Part shown: positions 50,726 through 59,660 of the stretch, piece after piece
Layout: each line of letters opens with the position of its first letter
How positions within the stretch are numbered: the stretch's first letter is position 1
Assembly: GCF_000971195.1 (NCBI RefSeq)
Contig: NZ_BBLZ01000004.1
Location: forward strand, 248,001 to 312,000
Origin: Demequina soli
Lineage (GTDB): Bacteria > Actinomycetota > Actinomycetes > Actinomycetales > Demequinaceae
Length of the DNA: 64,000 nt
Direction of reading: 5' to 3'
Notes under the pieces: generated by a model
Told to the model about the DNA's origin: nothing
Databases searched by the model: none
The model's input: the letters and a program-made list of their open reading frames with translations, nothing else
Position numbers and translations under genes: made by a program

Positions 50726-52065
50726 CGGCGCCCTCCGGCGAGGCTCGGCTCCATGGCCGCAAGGACCGGGACCGGAGCGGCGGCCGCATGGCGTGCCTGG
50801 ACGGCGGTGGCGGCCCGCTCGGCGCGTGCGCCGGCGAGGAAGGTCGCCGCCCAGTGCATGGTCACGGTGACGCGGTTGCGGTACCCGTTGAGGGTGACGA
50901 GGTGCACGCCGAGCCACGCCGCCCACGCGACCGGCCCCACGAGGCGGATGCGTCCGGTCTGGACCACCGCACGCAGGCGGGCGATGGTCGCAAGGTTGCC
51001 CTTGTCGCGGTACCGGAAAGGGGCGGGCGGCTCCCTGCCGTCCACGCGTGCGGCCACGACACGCGCGGCGTAGCGTCCGGCCTGGATCGCGGCCTGCGCG
51101 AGGCCGGGCACGCCTGGCATGCTCGCCAGGTCGCCCAGGACGAACACCTCGGGGTGCCCAGGGAGAGTGAGGTCGGGTGCGACCTCGACGCGGCCCCCAC
51201 GCGCGGCCTGCGCGCCGGCGAGCGTCGCGAGGGCGCCTCCCAGCGGCGACGCCGCGACGCCCGCAGCCCAGACCTTGGTGGTCGCAGCCATCCGCACGTC
51301 CTGGCCGTCCGCGGTGTAGCGCACCTCGGTGGCGTCGATGCCCGTGACGCGGGCACCGAGCAGCACCTCCACCCCGACAGCCTCGAGGTCGCGGCGAGCC
51401 CGGGCCGACAGCACCGGCCCGAAGGCGGGCAGCAGGGCCGGTCCGGCCTCGAGGAGCACGACTCTCGCGTCCGCCGGGTCGATGCTGCGGAAGTTGCGGC
51501 GCAGGCTGCGCGCGGACAGCTCCGCGATCTGTCCGGCGACCTCGACGCCGGTCGGGCCGCCGCCCACCACCACGAAGGTGAGGTGACGGCATCGTTCGGC
51601 GTGGTCGGTCGCGGACTCGGCACGCTCGAACGCCTCGTAGATGCGTGCACGGATGGCGAGCGCATCGTCCACCGTCTTGAGTCCCGGCGCATGCTCGCGA
51701 AAGGTCTCGTTGCCGAAGTAGGAGTGCGTCGCCCCCGTGGCGACCATGAGCGTGTCGTACGGGGTGACGGTGACTGCGCCGAAGGCCGACGAGGTGACGG
51801 TCCGCGCGACGAGGTCGACGTCCTGCACCTCACCCAACAGGAGCCTGGCGTTGCGCTGCCGGCGCAGCACCTCCCGGAGCGGCCGCGCGATCTCGCCCTG
51901 CGACAGGATGCCCGTAGCCACCTGGTAGAGGAGCGGCTGGAACAGGTGGAAGCCGGTCCGGTCGATGAGCACCACCTCGACCGCGGCCCGACGCAGCCCG
52001 CGCGCCGCGAACAGCCCGGCGAACCCGCCGCCCACGATGACGACGCGGTGCGCGGTCCCGGCCAT
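50722..52065 (-). CDS. type II NADH dehydrogenase-like NAD(P)/FAD oxidoreductase (NDH-2)
   Basis: A 447-residue flavoprotein. The FAD Rossmann motif VVIVGGGFAGLFAARGLRR opens the protein, with the family signature FHLFQPLLYQVATGILSQGEIARPLR right after it. The second, NADH-binding motif is FVVVGGGPTGVEVAGQIAEL. FVLGDLASMPGVPGLAQAAIQAGRYAA is the C-terminal FAD segment. It passes electrons from NADH to quinone without pumping protons, at the membrane surface. ATG 52065 shares one base with the hydrolase stop (TGATG), and its own stop overlaps the next GTG. All four genes in this block are thus translationally chained, an unusual mix of metabolism and regulation. Confidence 0.88.
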   Translation of the reverse strand: MAGTAHRVVIVGGGFAGLFAARGLRRAAVEVVLIDRTGFHLFQPLLYQVATGILSQGEIARPLREVLRRQRNARLLLGEVQDVDLVARTVTSSAFGAVTVTPYDTLMVATGATHSYFGNETFREHAPGLKTVDDALAIRARIYEAFERAESATDHAERCRHLTFVVVGGGPTGVEVAGQIAELSARSLRRNFRSIDPADARVVLLEAGPALLPAFGPVLSARARRDLEAVGVEVLLGARVTGIDATEVRYTADGQDVRMAATTKVWAAGVAASPLGGALATLAGAQAARGGRVEVAPDLTLPGHPEVFVLGDLASMPGVPGLAQAAIQAGRYAARVVAARVDGREPPAPFRYRDKGNLATIARLRAVVQTGRIRLVGPVAWAAWLGVHLVTLNGYRNRVTVTMHWAATFLAGARAERAATAVQARHAAAAPVPVLAAMEPSLAGGRR

Positions 52066-52880
52066 CACGCAGCCTCGGCGAGCGCGCGCTCGCCCAGCCA
52101 CGCGAGGCAGCGGTCCGCGATCTCACGCCAGCCGTGGTCGATGGTGAGCGAGTGCCCGCGGTCCTCGAACTCCATGAGCTCGGTGCTCGCGTACGAGTGC
52201 TTGTACTGCTTGAGCGTCGATCGGGTGATCGCCTCGGGGACCGTGTGGTCCTGACCGCCCATGATGAGCAGCAGCGGGCCGCGCGCATCGTTCCTGGTGT
52301 CGACCTTCGCGGGCGAGTGGAGCGAGAAGTTGGCCGCCGCGGCCTCGAACAGGGGCTTGCCCGGGGCGGGGATGGCCCACCGGTCGTAGAGCTCGTCGGA
52401 CTCCTCGGGGCTCACGGCGTTGCCGAAGGCGTACCGGAACTGCTCGGCGGTGAGCGAGACCGCCTTGCCCTTGTTCGCCGGGTTCTTGAACACGGGCAGC
52501 GTCGCACGCAGCGACGACAGCGGCAGGGGCAGGACGCCCTTGATCTGGGCGGCGTCGATGGCGATCGCCGCGCGCGCCAGGTCCATGCCTAGCAGCTTCT
52601 CCGCGATCATGCCTCCAAAGGAGTGGCCGACGAGGATGGGCTTCGCGGGAAGCCGTTCGATCACCTGCCGGTAGCGCTCGACCACGTCGTCGATCCCGAC
52701 GCCGGCGATGAGGGACTCGTGCGCGCGGGCGGCGTCGACGGTCGCGGGGACGCCGGGCCAGCCGGGCGCCTCCGCGGCGTAGCCGGCGTCGGTGAAGAGG
52801 TCGACCCAGGGCTGCCAGGAGGACGGGTGGAGCCACAGGCCGTGGATGAAGAGGACGGGGGTGGCGGGGTGGGTGGACAT
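52065..52880 (-). CDS. alpha/beta-fold hydrolase
   Basis: A 271-residue soluble alpha/beta hydrolase. The oxyanion strand is VLFIHGLWLHPSSW, the nucleophile elbow is LVGHSFGGMIAEKLLG (Ser about residue 93), the acid is in LLLIMGGQDHTVP, and the His in FEDRGHSLTIDHGWREI. Substrate unknown; esterase or lactonase roles are common. ATG 52880 follows AAGGAGAG. It is the first gene of a four-cistron minus-strand operon whose joints all overlap by 1-4 nt, ending in the LuxR-type regulator. The hydrolase product could be the signal read by the STAND proteins. This is speculation. Confidence 0.85.
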   Translation of the reverse strand: MSTHPATPVLFIHGLWLHPSSWQPWVDLFTDAGYAAEAPGWPGVPATVDAARAHESLIAGVGIDDVVERYRQVIERLPAKPILVGHSFGGMIAEKLLGMDLARAAIAIDAAQIKGVLPLPLSSLRATLPVFKNPANKGKAVSLTAEQFRYAFGNAVSPEESDELYDRWAIPAPGKPLFEAAAANFSLHSPAKVDTRNDARGPLLLIMGGQDHTVPEAITRSTLKQYKHSYASTELMEFEDRGHSLTIDHGWREIADRCLAWLGERALAEAA

Positions 52881-52935
52881 GATCGGCTCTCCTTCTTATG
52901 GGGCGGTGAGGGGCGCGGCCCGGACGGGTCCGCGG

Positions 52936-52970
52936 GGACGATGCGCCGGTCAGGTTCGGCGCGCATCGTC
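52936..52970. repeat. hairpin formed by the dispersed GGACGATGC word
   Basis: GACGATGCGC (52937-52946) and GCGCATCGTC (52961-52970) are exact reverse complements with a 14-nt loop. It lies downstream of the quinone oxidoreductase gene and upstream of the hydrolase operon, so it could terminate one or regulate the other. Confidence 0.5.
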
Positions 52971-52990
52971 ACGGGGGGCGAGTGGTGCGC

Positions 52991-53956
52991 TCATCGGACG
53001 ATCAGCACCGTCTTCCCCGGCGGTCGGGGCGAGCGCGCCCCGGACGCGTAGGCGGCCCGTCCATCGGCGAGCGGGAACGTGGCCGCGATGGGGATGACGA
53101 GCCGGCCGGTCTCGGCGAGTGCCGCGACGGCCCCGAGCGCCTCGGGATCGGGGCCGACCACGAAGAACAGCGGCTCGACGTCGTGTGCGGTGGCGAGCTC
53201 GGGATCGGGTGGCGCCTGGAGCGACACGAGGCGACCGCGCGGACGCAGGACGCCGAACGAGCGCACCAGGACGTCGCCGCCGACGGTGTCGAGCACCACG
53301 TCGTACGCACGGCCATCGCCGTCGAAGTCCTCCGCGGAGGCGTCGATGACGCGGTGGGCGCCCAGGCCGGCCACGAATCCCCTCTGAGGCTCGAGGACGG
53401 TGGCGGTCACGTCGGCGCCGAGGGCGGCCGCGATCTGCACGGCGAACGCTCCCACGCCGCCCGCGCCGCCGTGGATCAGGACGCGCTCGGCGCTCCGTAC
53501 CCGCGCGTGCCGCACGAGGGCTTGCCAGGCGGTCGCGGCTGCGAGGGGCAGCGCCGCGGCTTGGACGTGACCGACGCCGACGGGCTTGCGGCCGAGGTTC
53601 GCCAGGGGCACGGCCACGTACTGGGCCGCGGCGCCGTCACGGTCGAAGGGCACCAGCCCGTACACCTCGTCCCCGAGCTGGAACGTGCCGTCCGCGTCGG
53701 GGCCGAGCGCCGCGACGGTGCCTGAGAATTCGTGCGACGGGATGACGGGGGTGCGGTCCGCGCCGTCCCGCGTCCAGCTGAGGTCCCAGTCGAGCTCGGC
53801 GAAGGTGATCGCGGCGGCGTGCACCTCGACCAGCACCTCCCCCTCGCCAGGCTCGGGCACGGGCGCCTCCTCGAGCTCGAACTGCTCGGGGCCACCGCGG
53901 AGGTGCGCCCTCAACGCGGTCATCGTGGGCGGCGCGGCTGTCGGCTGGGCTGTCAT
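52991..53956 (-). CDS. NADP-dependent MDR-family quinone oxidoreductase
   Basis: A 321-residue medium-chain dehydrogenase of the zinc-free quinone oxidoreductase type. The GroES-like N-terminal domain runs through EVLVEVHAAAITFAELDWDL and VIPSHEFSGTVAALG. The nucleotide-binding domain begins RVLIHGGAGGVGAFAVQIAAALGADV (GGxGGVG). Zinc-ligand cysteines are missing, as in QorA-like enzymes that reduce quinones or enones with NADPH. ATG 53956 follows AAGGAG by 8 nt; an internal Met at codon 12 is an alternative. It is divergent from an SDR gene across 190 bp. Confidence 0.87.
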   Translation of the reverse strand: MTAQPTAAPPTMTALRAHLRGGPEQFELEEAPVPEPGEGEVLVEVHAAAITFAELDWDLSWTRDGADRTPVIPSHEFSGTVAALGPDADGTFQLGDEVYGLVPFDRDGAAAQYVAVPLANLGRKPVGVGHVQAAALPLAAATAWQALVRHARVRSAERVLIHGGAGGVGAFAVQIAAALGADVTATVLEPQRGFVAGLGAHRVIDASAEDFDGDGRAYDVVLDTVGGDVLVRSFGVLRPRGRLVSLQAPPDPELATAHDVEPLFFVVGPDPEALGAVAALAETGRLVIPIAATFPLADGRAAYASGARSPRPPGKTVLIVR

Positions 53957-54137
53957 GGCGGCGCTCCTTCTCAGGGTGGTGGCGCTTCGTGCTGACACCG
54001 CCACCGTAGGAACGGCGCCTGCGCGCCGTCTTGAGTCGATCGACTGCGATGCGGCGCTCCCCTGGCCTCCCTCCTGGGTCGTGATGCCGCCGCCAAGCGC
54101 AGTCGTCGGACTCAGGACGCGGCGCCCGTCACGCTCC

Positions 54138-54143
54138 TACGGT
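54138..54143 (+). promoter_or_regulatory. leaderless -10 element (TACGGT)
   Basis: TACGGT stands 6 nt before ATG 54150. Confidence 0.6.
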
Positions 54144-54149
54144 GGAGAC

Positions 54150-54929
54150 ATGGATCTTCAGCTGCAGGACGCCACCGTCGTGGTCACCGGAGCGGGCAAG
54201 GGCATCGGTCTCGCCGTATGCGAGGCGCTGGCCGCCGAAGGCGCCCGGGTGATCGCCAACGTACGCACGCCGAGCACCGCGCTCTCGGCGCTCGCCGACC
54301 GTGCCTCGGTCACGCTCGTCGCCGGTGACATCACCGCAACCGACACGCGTGCACGGCTCGTCGAGGCCGCAGGCGGCGCACCCCATGCGCTGGTCAACAA
54401 CGCAGGTATCGCGCCCGCCCGGCCGGAAGGCTTCCTCGCCGTCCCGCCGGATGACTGGGCGCACACGTTCGCGCTCGACCTCTTCGCGGGCATCGAGATG
54501 ATCCGCGCGGTGCTGCCGGGCATGCTCGCACGGGGCTCGGGTTGCGTCGTCAACGTCGGTTCGCTCAACGCGCGCCTGCCCGACCCCTTGGTGATCGACT
54601 ACTCCGCCGCGAAGGCCGCCTTCGGCAACGTGGCCAAGAGCCTCTCGAAGGCCTACGGACCCCAGGGCATCCGCTTCACCAGCGTCGACCCCGGACCGGT
54701 GGCGACCGACCTGTGGAACGGGGCCGGAGGCGTGGCCGCGACGGTGAGCGCTGCCGCGGGGATCGACCCGGCCGAGGTCCGGACCGGCGCCGCCGGCCAG
54801 ATGCCCACCGGACGCTTCTCCACCCCCGCCGAGGTCGCCGTGCTCGTGACCCTCCTGTGCAGCCCCCGGGTCTCGAACGTCACCGGGTCGAGCTTCGTCA
54901 TCGACGGCGGCATGGCGCCGATGCTCTGA
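54150..54929 (+). CDS. SDR-family oxidoreductase
   Basis: A 259-residue classical SDR with all key residues: TGAGKGIGLAVCEALAAEG for the cofactor, LVNNAGIAPARP, the Ser in VVNVGSLNARL, YSAAKAAFGNVAKSL (catalytic YxxxK) and the C-terminal GSSFVIDGGMAPML. It uses NAD(P)H to reduce a carbonyl; the substrate is not evident. The start is ATG 54150 with a TACGGT box at leaderless distance. It is the last gene with host-like composition before the island that runs to the tRNA-Pro gene. Confidence 0.9.
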   Translation: MDLQLQDATVVVTGAGKGIGLAVCEALAAEGARVIANVRTPSTALSALADRASVTLVAGDITATDTRARLVEAAGGAPHALVNNAGIAPARPEGFLAVPPDDWAHTFALDLFAGIEMIRAVLPGMLARGSGCVVNVGSLNARLPDPLVIDYSAAKAAFGNVAKSLSKAYGPQGIRFTSVDPGPVATDLWNGAGGVAATVSAAAGIDPAEVRTGAAGQMPTGRFSTPAEVAVLVTLLCSPRVSNVTGSSFVIDGGMAPML

Positions 54930-55278
54930 GCACGGCGCCCGTCACGGGCGCGCCCGGTTACGTGCCTTGCGGGCGGGACATCGCCAGTGTCTGCCCCAGC
55001 ATCAGCTGACTCGAACGGTCACAAAGATGGGTTCTCGATGGGCGCACGGGCCTCAGCGTGGCGACGCCGACCCGCTTGTCCACACCCATGGCACTGCCTT
55101 TCCGGTCGGTGGCTGATCAGGCCGGCGGATGGTCTGTCGAACCCGGGGCGCAACACGCCCATGGAAACGGGTCCGCCTACGCAAGATGCCAACGCGGGCC
55201 GAGGCGCGTGTGTCGACACGCACCGGTCCGATGGCTAGACGTCGACGCCCCGTGGCACTCCATCTGTAGCCTCGTCGC
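54930..55278. other. 349-bp stretch without a convincing gene; probable island junction
   Basis: Short frames here lack start signals and family resemblance. The DNA changes from host-like to less GC-biased around this point, and I see no direct copy of the tRNA-Pro 3' end that would mark an attachment site. Only the -10 box of the next gene (55267-55272) is recognisable. Confidence 0.4.
55267..55272 (+). promoter_or_regulatory. leaderless -10 element (TAGCCT)
   Basis: TAGCCT stands 6 nt before GTG 55279. Confidence 0.55.
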
Positions 55279-57510
55279 GTGACTCAGATCGACAGCTATG
55301 AGCGTCTCGCTTCCGTCGCCGAACTGAAGGCGATGCTGACAACTTGGGGTGTCGCCGGGACACCACCAGAGCGCGACGACGTCGGCCTTCACTTGCCTGG
55401 CGGCGTGTGGCCCACGCGTGCGAACGCGAGTGATGTGGCACTCACTCTCGCAATGCTCGCGCAAGGACACCACGAAGACGAGATCTCATTGCGCGCGCTC
55501 TCGATCGAGGGACCTCTTGTCCTCGCGGGGGCGACCCTGCCATTCGACGTGAGTTTCCACAATTGCGCGATGGAGGAGCTAGACCTTCAACGGGCCACAC
55601 TTGGCTCGGTGCGCCTTGGAGGGTGCACTGTGGGCAGGCTTGACGTGAGTGCGTCGCGAATCGAGAATCTCCAACTTGCCGCCACTGCGCTCGGCAATCT
55701 CGTTGGCTGCGGAGCCCAATTGGGTTACCTGGGCGCGGTGGCTGTCAAGGTAGGCCCCCGCTACGTGGGCGAGACTTGGTGCAGGGGCTCGGAGTGTCTT
55801 CATGTCAACCTCGCCGACACAACTGTTGGCGGTCTTGCTATCAGTGGAACGTTCGCAGGGAGTGTCGAGGCGGGCCGCATCCAGGTACAGGAGTCAAGCA
55901 ACTGGTATGCCGACCTCGAGAGTTGCTTGTCGATGCCAAGCGCCCAGAAGAGCGTCAGGTTGCCCAATCACATGTGGATGGATTCAGCGATCTTCAACAG
56001 CAGCATGAGCGTCAAGGCGAACTACACGATCATTTCGATGAACCACGCGGCCGTCCGGGGCAACTTATATGTTGGGGACAGCAGTGACTCAGGCCCTGGC
56101 GACCGGTCCCTGATGCTTGCCGACAGCGAGGTCAGCAAGAAGCTGCTTATCACCATGCACCATGGGTACGCACTGGACCTCACGCGGTCGACCGTGGGCC
56201 TCGACGTCACCATCAGTGAGTCGCGGTTTGGCGACGGCGTCTTCGCCCGCGGCATTCGCATCGGCGGAAATCTGCACTTGCACAAGACCGCGATCCGCGC
56301 ATTGCGCCTGGATGATGCAGAGATTCGCGGATCCATTTCCCCGGAGTGCGGGGATCCCCGTGAGACCGTCTCCCAGACACAATGCGAGCCGACTCCTGTC
56401 GAACTTCTCGACTTCACCGGCGCAGCCATTCAGGGCAGCCTCGATCTCGGCCCAACTGTCTTGGTCAATCGAACGACACAGGTTCGCACCCGGTTTGGCA
56501 TCTTCACTGCCGGCGGCGATGCCCCACAGGGCTTTCGGTTTGAGCGAATGCGCGTTGGCGGCGCATGGTGCGTGCCTAACCTCAGGTCCGCGTCGGGCAC
56601 GGTGGCGCTGTCCGCGCGTGGCGCCGAGATTGGCACCCTATTCCTAGACGCCGACGAGTCTCACCCAGCAAGCGATGAAGCGAACATTCGTGCATACGAA
56701 GTTCACGGCGTAGCGTCGGGTCGGAAGCGCGCATCGCGTCCACCCGCCGGGCGACCCACGAGCCGTCGACAGACTAGTTCGGGAGCATGGAATTCCAGCG
56801 CTCCACCCCAGCTCGTGCTCGACCTAAGCGAAGCAGAGGTCGGGAGGCTCGAAACAGCAAGGCCGACGACCCGTGTCGGCGTCGCCCCCGTGACAATCGG
56901 ACCAACGTCCAACCTGAAGCTTCGCGCTCTAAGCCAAGATATGACGCGAGACCCGGAGAGGCTCATCGGCTGGCTGGACTACGCTACCGATGGCCCGCAC
57001 GCTTTTCCTCTAGGAACGTGGCTCGCCTTCGCCACTCATCTGGAACAGGTGGGCCACGAGGCGACCGCGCGCAGGGTCCGCTTTGAGGCCACCGAGCGCT
57101 ACCTCAAGCAGGACCGAGCGCTGCTGAGACGCGTGTGGAGGTCTATAAAGCGATACACGATCGGGCATGGCTACTATCCGGCCCGCGCCTTAGTGGGACT
57201 CGGCATCGTGTGGCTCGTAGCGCTTGTGACCCTCAGGTTCTCCGGGCAGTTCATGACGCCCACGGATTCCGCGCTTGCGTCCGGTGGTACGACGGCAAGC
57301 GACCCGTCGCAAGTTGGATATCCCGGATTCTGGGCCGGGCTCTATGCGTTCGATGTGGTCCTCGCGCCCGTAGGCTCGGGCCAGGCCGAGGCCTGGCAAG
57401 TCTCCGGAAACGAGTGGCTGGCAGGCTTCATCACAGCGTTGAGGCTCGCCGCATACGGGCTACTTGGCATGTTTGTCACAGGAGTGTCGGGGGTCCTTTC
57501 CAAGCGCTAG
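55279..57510 (+). CDS. membrane-anchored beta-solenoid (pentapeptide-like) protein of unknown function
   Basis: A 743-residue protein. Residues ~60-460 are short beta strands repeating every five to twenty residues with hydrophobic-x-x-A/G-x patterns (LSIEGPLVLAGATLPFDVSF, LDLQRATLGSVRLGG, LDLTRSTVGLDVTISES), a right-handed beta-helix like pentapeptide proteins. A disordered Arg/Ser/Pro stretch (~475-510) follows. The C-terminal ~130 residues hold RRVWRSIKRYTIGHGYYPARAL, one membrane helix (VGLGIVWLVALVTL), a loop with GLYAFDVVLAPVGSGQAEAW, and a second helix (RLAAYGLLGMFVTGVSGVL). From memory this end resembles the 'membrane-associated oxidoreductase' pentapeptide proteins of Streptomyces, although no cofactor site is visible. 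Codon use is much less GC-rich than neighbours, so it was acquired. GTG start is probably leaderless. Confidence 0.7.
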   Translation: MTQIDSYERLASVAELKAMLTTWGVAGTPPERDDVGLHLPGGVWPTRANASDVALTLAMLAQGHHEDEISLRALSIEGPLVLAGATLPFDVSFHNCAMEELDLQRATLGSVRLGGCTVGRLDVSASRIENLQLAATALGNLVGCGAQLGYLGAVAVKVGPRYVGETWCRGSECLHVNLADTTVGGLAISGTFAGSVEAGRIQVQESSNWYADLESCLSMPSAQKSVRLPNHMWMDSAIFNSSMSVKANYTIISMNHAAVRGNLYVGDSSDSGPGDRSLMLADSEVSKKLLITMHHGYALDLTRSTVGLDVTISESRFGDGVFARGIRIGGNLHLHKTAIRALRLDDAEIRGSISPECGDPRETVSQTQCEPTPVELLDFTGAAIQGSLDLGPTVLVNRTTQVRTRFGIFTAGGDAPQGFRFERMRVGGAWCVPNLRSASGTVALSARGAEIGTLFLDADESHPASDEANIRAYEVHGVASGRKRASRPPAGRPTSRRQTSSGAWNSSAPPQLVLDLSEAEVGRLETARPTTRVGVAPVTIGPTSNLKLRALSQDMTRDPERLIGWLDYATDGPHAFPLGTWLAFATHLEQVGHEATARRVRFEATERYLKQDRALLRRVWRSIKRYTIGHGYYPARALVGLGIVWLVALVTLRFSGQFMTPTDSALASGGTTASDPSQVGYPGFWAGLYAFDVVLAPVGSGQAEAWQVSGNEWLAGFITALRLAAYGLLGMFVTGVSGVLSKR

Positions 57511-57574
57511 GTGTGGTGCCCACGGACGATTCCTGCATCTCGGACGATGACGAGAACTGAATCGGTTGTAAGTC

Positions 57575-58950
57575 GGGTCTGCCCTAATGTGGCTCTTCAC
57601 AGATGAGGCTGTAGCGGCCGCTCGACGATGAGTGGTCGGGGGTAGGGGTCGAGGTCCCCCAGGATGGAAGTTCTCACGCTCACCATCTGAAAGACCTCGA
57701 CTTGCTCAACGCTACCTTCGGCGCGCCCGACCTCACGACCTTCGCGGGCCTCGAGGCCCTCGGCCCGATCGTCACCGGGCAGCGCATCGCAGCCGACCGC
57801 GCGGTGCTCGAGTGCCGCGTGGCCGTGATCGACGACGTCTGCCGCGACTGCGGGGACCGGGGCCGCTCCCTCGGCACTCAGTCCCGCTACCTGGCTCACG
57901 AGCCCTTCGGCTGTCGACCTATGACGCTGCTGGTGCGGGTCCGCCGCTATCGGTGCGACCCGTGCGACCGGTTCTGGCTCGACGACCTCCGCGCCGCCGC
58001 GGATCCACGGGCGAAGCTCTCCCGCGGCGGACTCGCGTGGGCGCTTCGCGCTCTCGTCGTGGACCACCTGTCGGTCTCTCGCATCGCGGCGGGGCTCGGG
58101 GTTGCGTGGAACACCGCCAACGACGCCGTCCTGACCGAGGGACACCGCCAGTTGATCAACGACCCGGCCCGGTTCGACGGCGTCGCGGTCATCGGTGTCG
58201 ACGAGCACGTGTGGCGACACACCCGCTTCGGCGACAAGTACGTCACCGTCATCATCGACCTCACGCCCGTACGCGACAGGGTCGGCCCGGCCCGGCTGCT
58301 CGACATGGTCCCCGGCCGGTCGAAGGCCGTGTTCAAGACGTGGCTGTCCGAGCGCCACCCTTCGTGGAGCCAGCGCATCGAGGTCGTCGCGATGGACAGC
58401 TTCTCAGGCTTCAAGACCGCCGCCGCCGAGGAACTCCCGACCGCGACCGCGGTGATGGATCCGTTCCACGTCGTGAAGCTCGCCGGCGACGCCCTCGACC
58501 AGTGCCGACGCCGCATCCAGCAGGCCATCCACGGTCACCGCGGCCACGCCGGCGACCCGCTCTACATGTCCCGTCGAGTCCTGCACACCGGGCTCGAGCT
58601 CCTCACCGACCGCCAGTGGGACCGACTCGACGCCCTCTTCGACGCCGACGACCATGCTGAGGTCGAGGTCACCTGGGGCGTCTACCAGCGGATGATCACC
58701 GCGTACCGCAACCCCAACCGGGCGATCGCGAAGGCCGACTTCGCGGCGCTCATCGAGTCGCTGCGAACCGGCGTCCCGGCCACACTCGTCGAACTGCGAC
58801 GACTCGGCCGGACCCTGAACAACCGGGCACACGACATCCTTGCGTTCTTCGACCGCCCCGGAACATCGAACGGACCGACCGAGGCCATCTGTGAGTCTGG
58901 CGGTGGCTGGTCTGGGACCGGCTGGTCAGGATGGAAGTCGGGGCAGACCC
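57575..58950. mobile_element. truncated ISL3-family insertion sequence
   Basis: GGCTCTTCACAGATGAGG at 57591 looks like an ISL3 left terminal repeat, and the transposase gene follows. The right end is lost: the coding sequence breaks at about 58890 and no matching right repeat occurs. The segment is bracketed by GGGTCTGCCC (57575-57584) and its reverse complement (58941-58950), also present near the GNAT remnant. Confidence 0.6.
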
Positions 58951-59021
58951 CCAGGATGTCAGCGGCGAGTTCGCGTCGCGGAACGCCGGACCGCGGATCC
59001 GGCCTTGCCTGTACCTCCTAG
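57702..59021 (+). pseudogene. ISL3-family transposase, 3'-truncated
   Basis: TTG 57702 begins MLNATFGAPDLTTFAGLEALGP, the standard ISL3 opening. A zinc-binding domain (CRDCGDRG...YRCDPCDRFW) follows, then a helix-turn-helix (VSRIAAGLGVAWNTANDAVL). The DDE catalytic core reads VIGVDEHVWRHTRFGD (first Asp), VVAMDSFSGFK (second Asp) and PGTSNGPTEAI (Glu). Immediately after the Glu, at about codon 397, the family's NGRLEHLRG... ending is replaced by CESGGGWSGTGW and unrelated residues up to the stop at 59021. About 30-40 normal residues are therefore missing. The protein is probably inactive. Confidence 0.82.
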
Positions 59022-59416
59022 GCCGAACTGACCTTGAGCTGCACCGACTCGCTGACCGCGTTTGCGAAGAACTTTGGAAGCGGCGACTGGTCGTTCTCAG
59101 AAGTGAGCCAGTAGGTCCCAGTAAGCCTTCCGTAGTCATTGAAGTCGGCCTCGGCAGTCCAAGTCGACACTCCGGAGTTGGATTCGACAAGCAACGTCAC
59201 TGCTAGACCGCTGATGCTGAAGGACTTGAGACGTGGCACCTTCGCAGCTGCCTCCTCCACCATCATCTCGAAGTCGCGATGCGTGAGGCGCTCATCGAAC
59301 TCGATCGGAGTGTTCCGGCGTCGTCGAGTCTCTGCTGCATCCTTGAGCACTAGCGCGGCGACCGTGCCAGCGGCCGCAACCACACCGCCGACAAAGAGCT
59401 TGTCCAGAAAACCCAT
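59018..59416 (-). CDS. hypothetical small membrane-anchored protein
   Basis: A 132-residue protein that I do not recognise. After MGFLDKLFVGG comes one N-terminal membrane helix (VVAAAGTVAALVL). Then follow an Arg-rich hinge (ETRRRRN), a helix (RLTHRDFEMMVEEAAAKV) and several beta strands (FSISGLAVTLLVESNSGVSTWTAEADFNDYG, TGTYWLTSENDQSPLP). Topology suggests a single-pass protein with a cytoplasmic or surface beta domain. ATG 59416 follows AAGGAGG by about 6 nt, and the longer open frame is rejected. Base composition is below the host average, consistent with the island. Confidence 0.6.
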   Translation of the reverse strand: MGFLDKLFVGGVVAAAGTVAALVLKDAAETRRRRNTPIEFDERLTHRDFEMMVEEAAAKVPRLKSFSISGLAVTLLVESNSGVSTWTAEADFNDYGRLTGTYWLTSENDQSPLPKFFANAVSESVQLKVSSA

Positions 59417-59660
59417 GCCAACCTCCTTCGAGTCCCTTACCAGGGAGCCTAGTGGGCACCCATGACACATACCTCTCGCCATCCGCGAAAACTGCGGGAC
59501 GCTGAACGCGCCAGCGGAGGGGCTGATCACGTAGCACTCAGCATCGGGGCATGTCCGCGCGAGTGACTACACCCCGGCGGGAACCTATCGGGCCCCAGCC
59601 GCGCACCTGATCGGTACAGGCGTCACCACGACGCCGACCACCGAGAAGGAGGGCGGCATC

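Noticed and set aside
54987..55282. Small open frames in the 349-bp gap
   Set aside because: They overlap each other on both strands, lack start signals and show no recognisable protein pattern.
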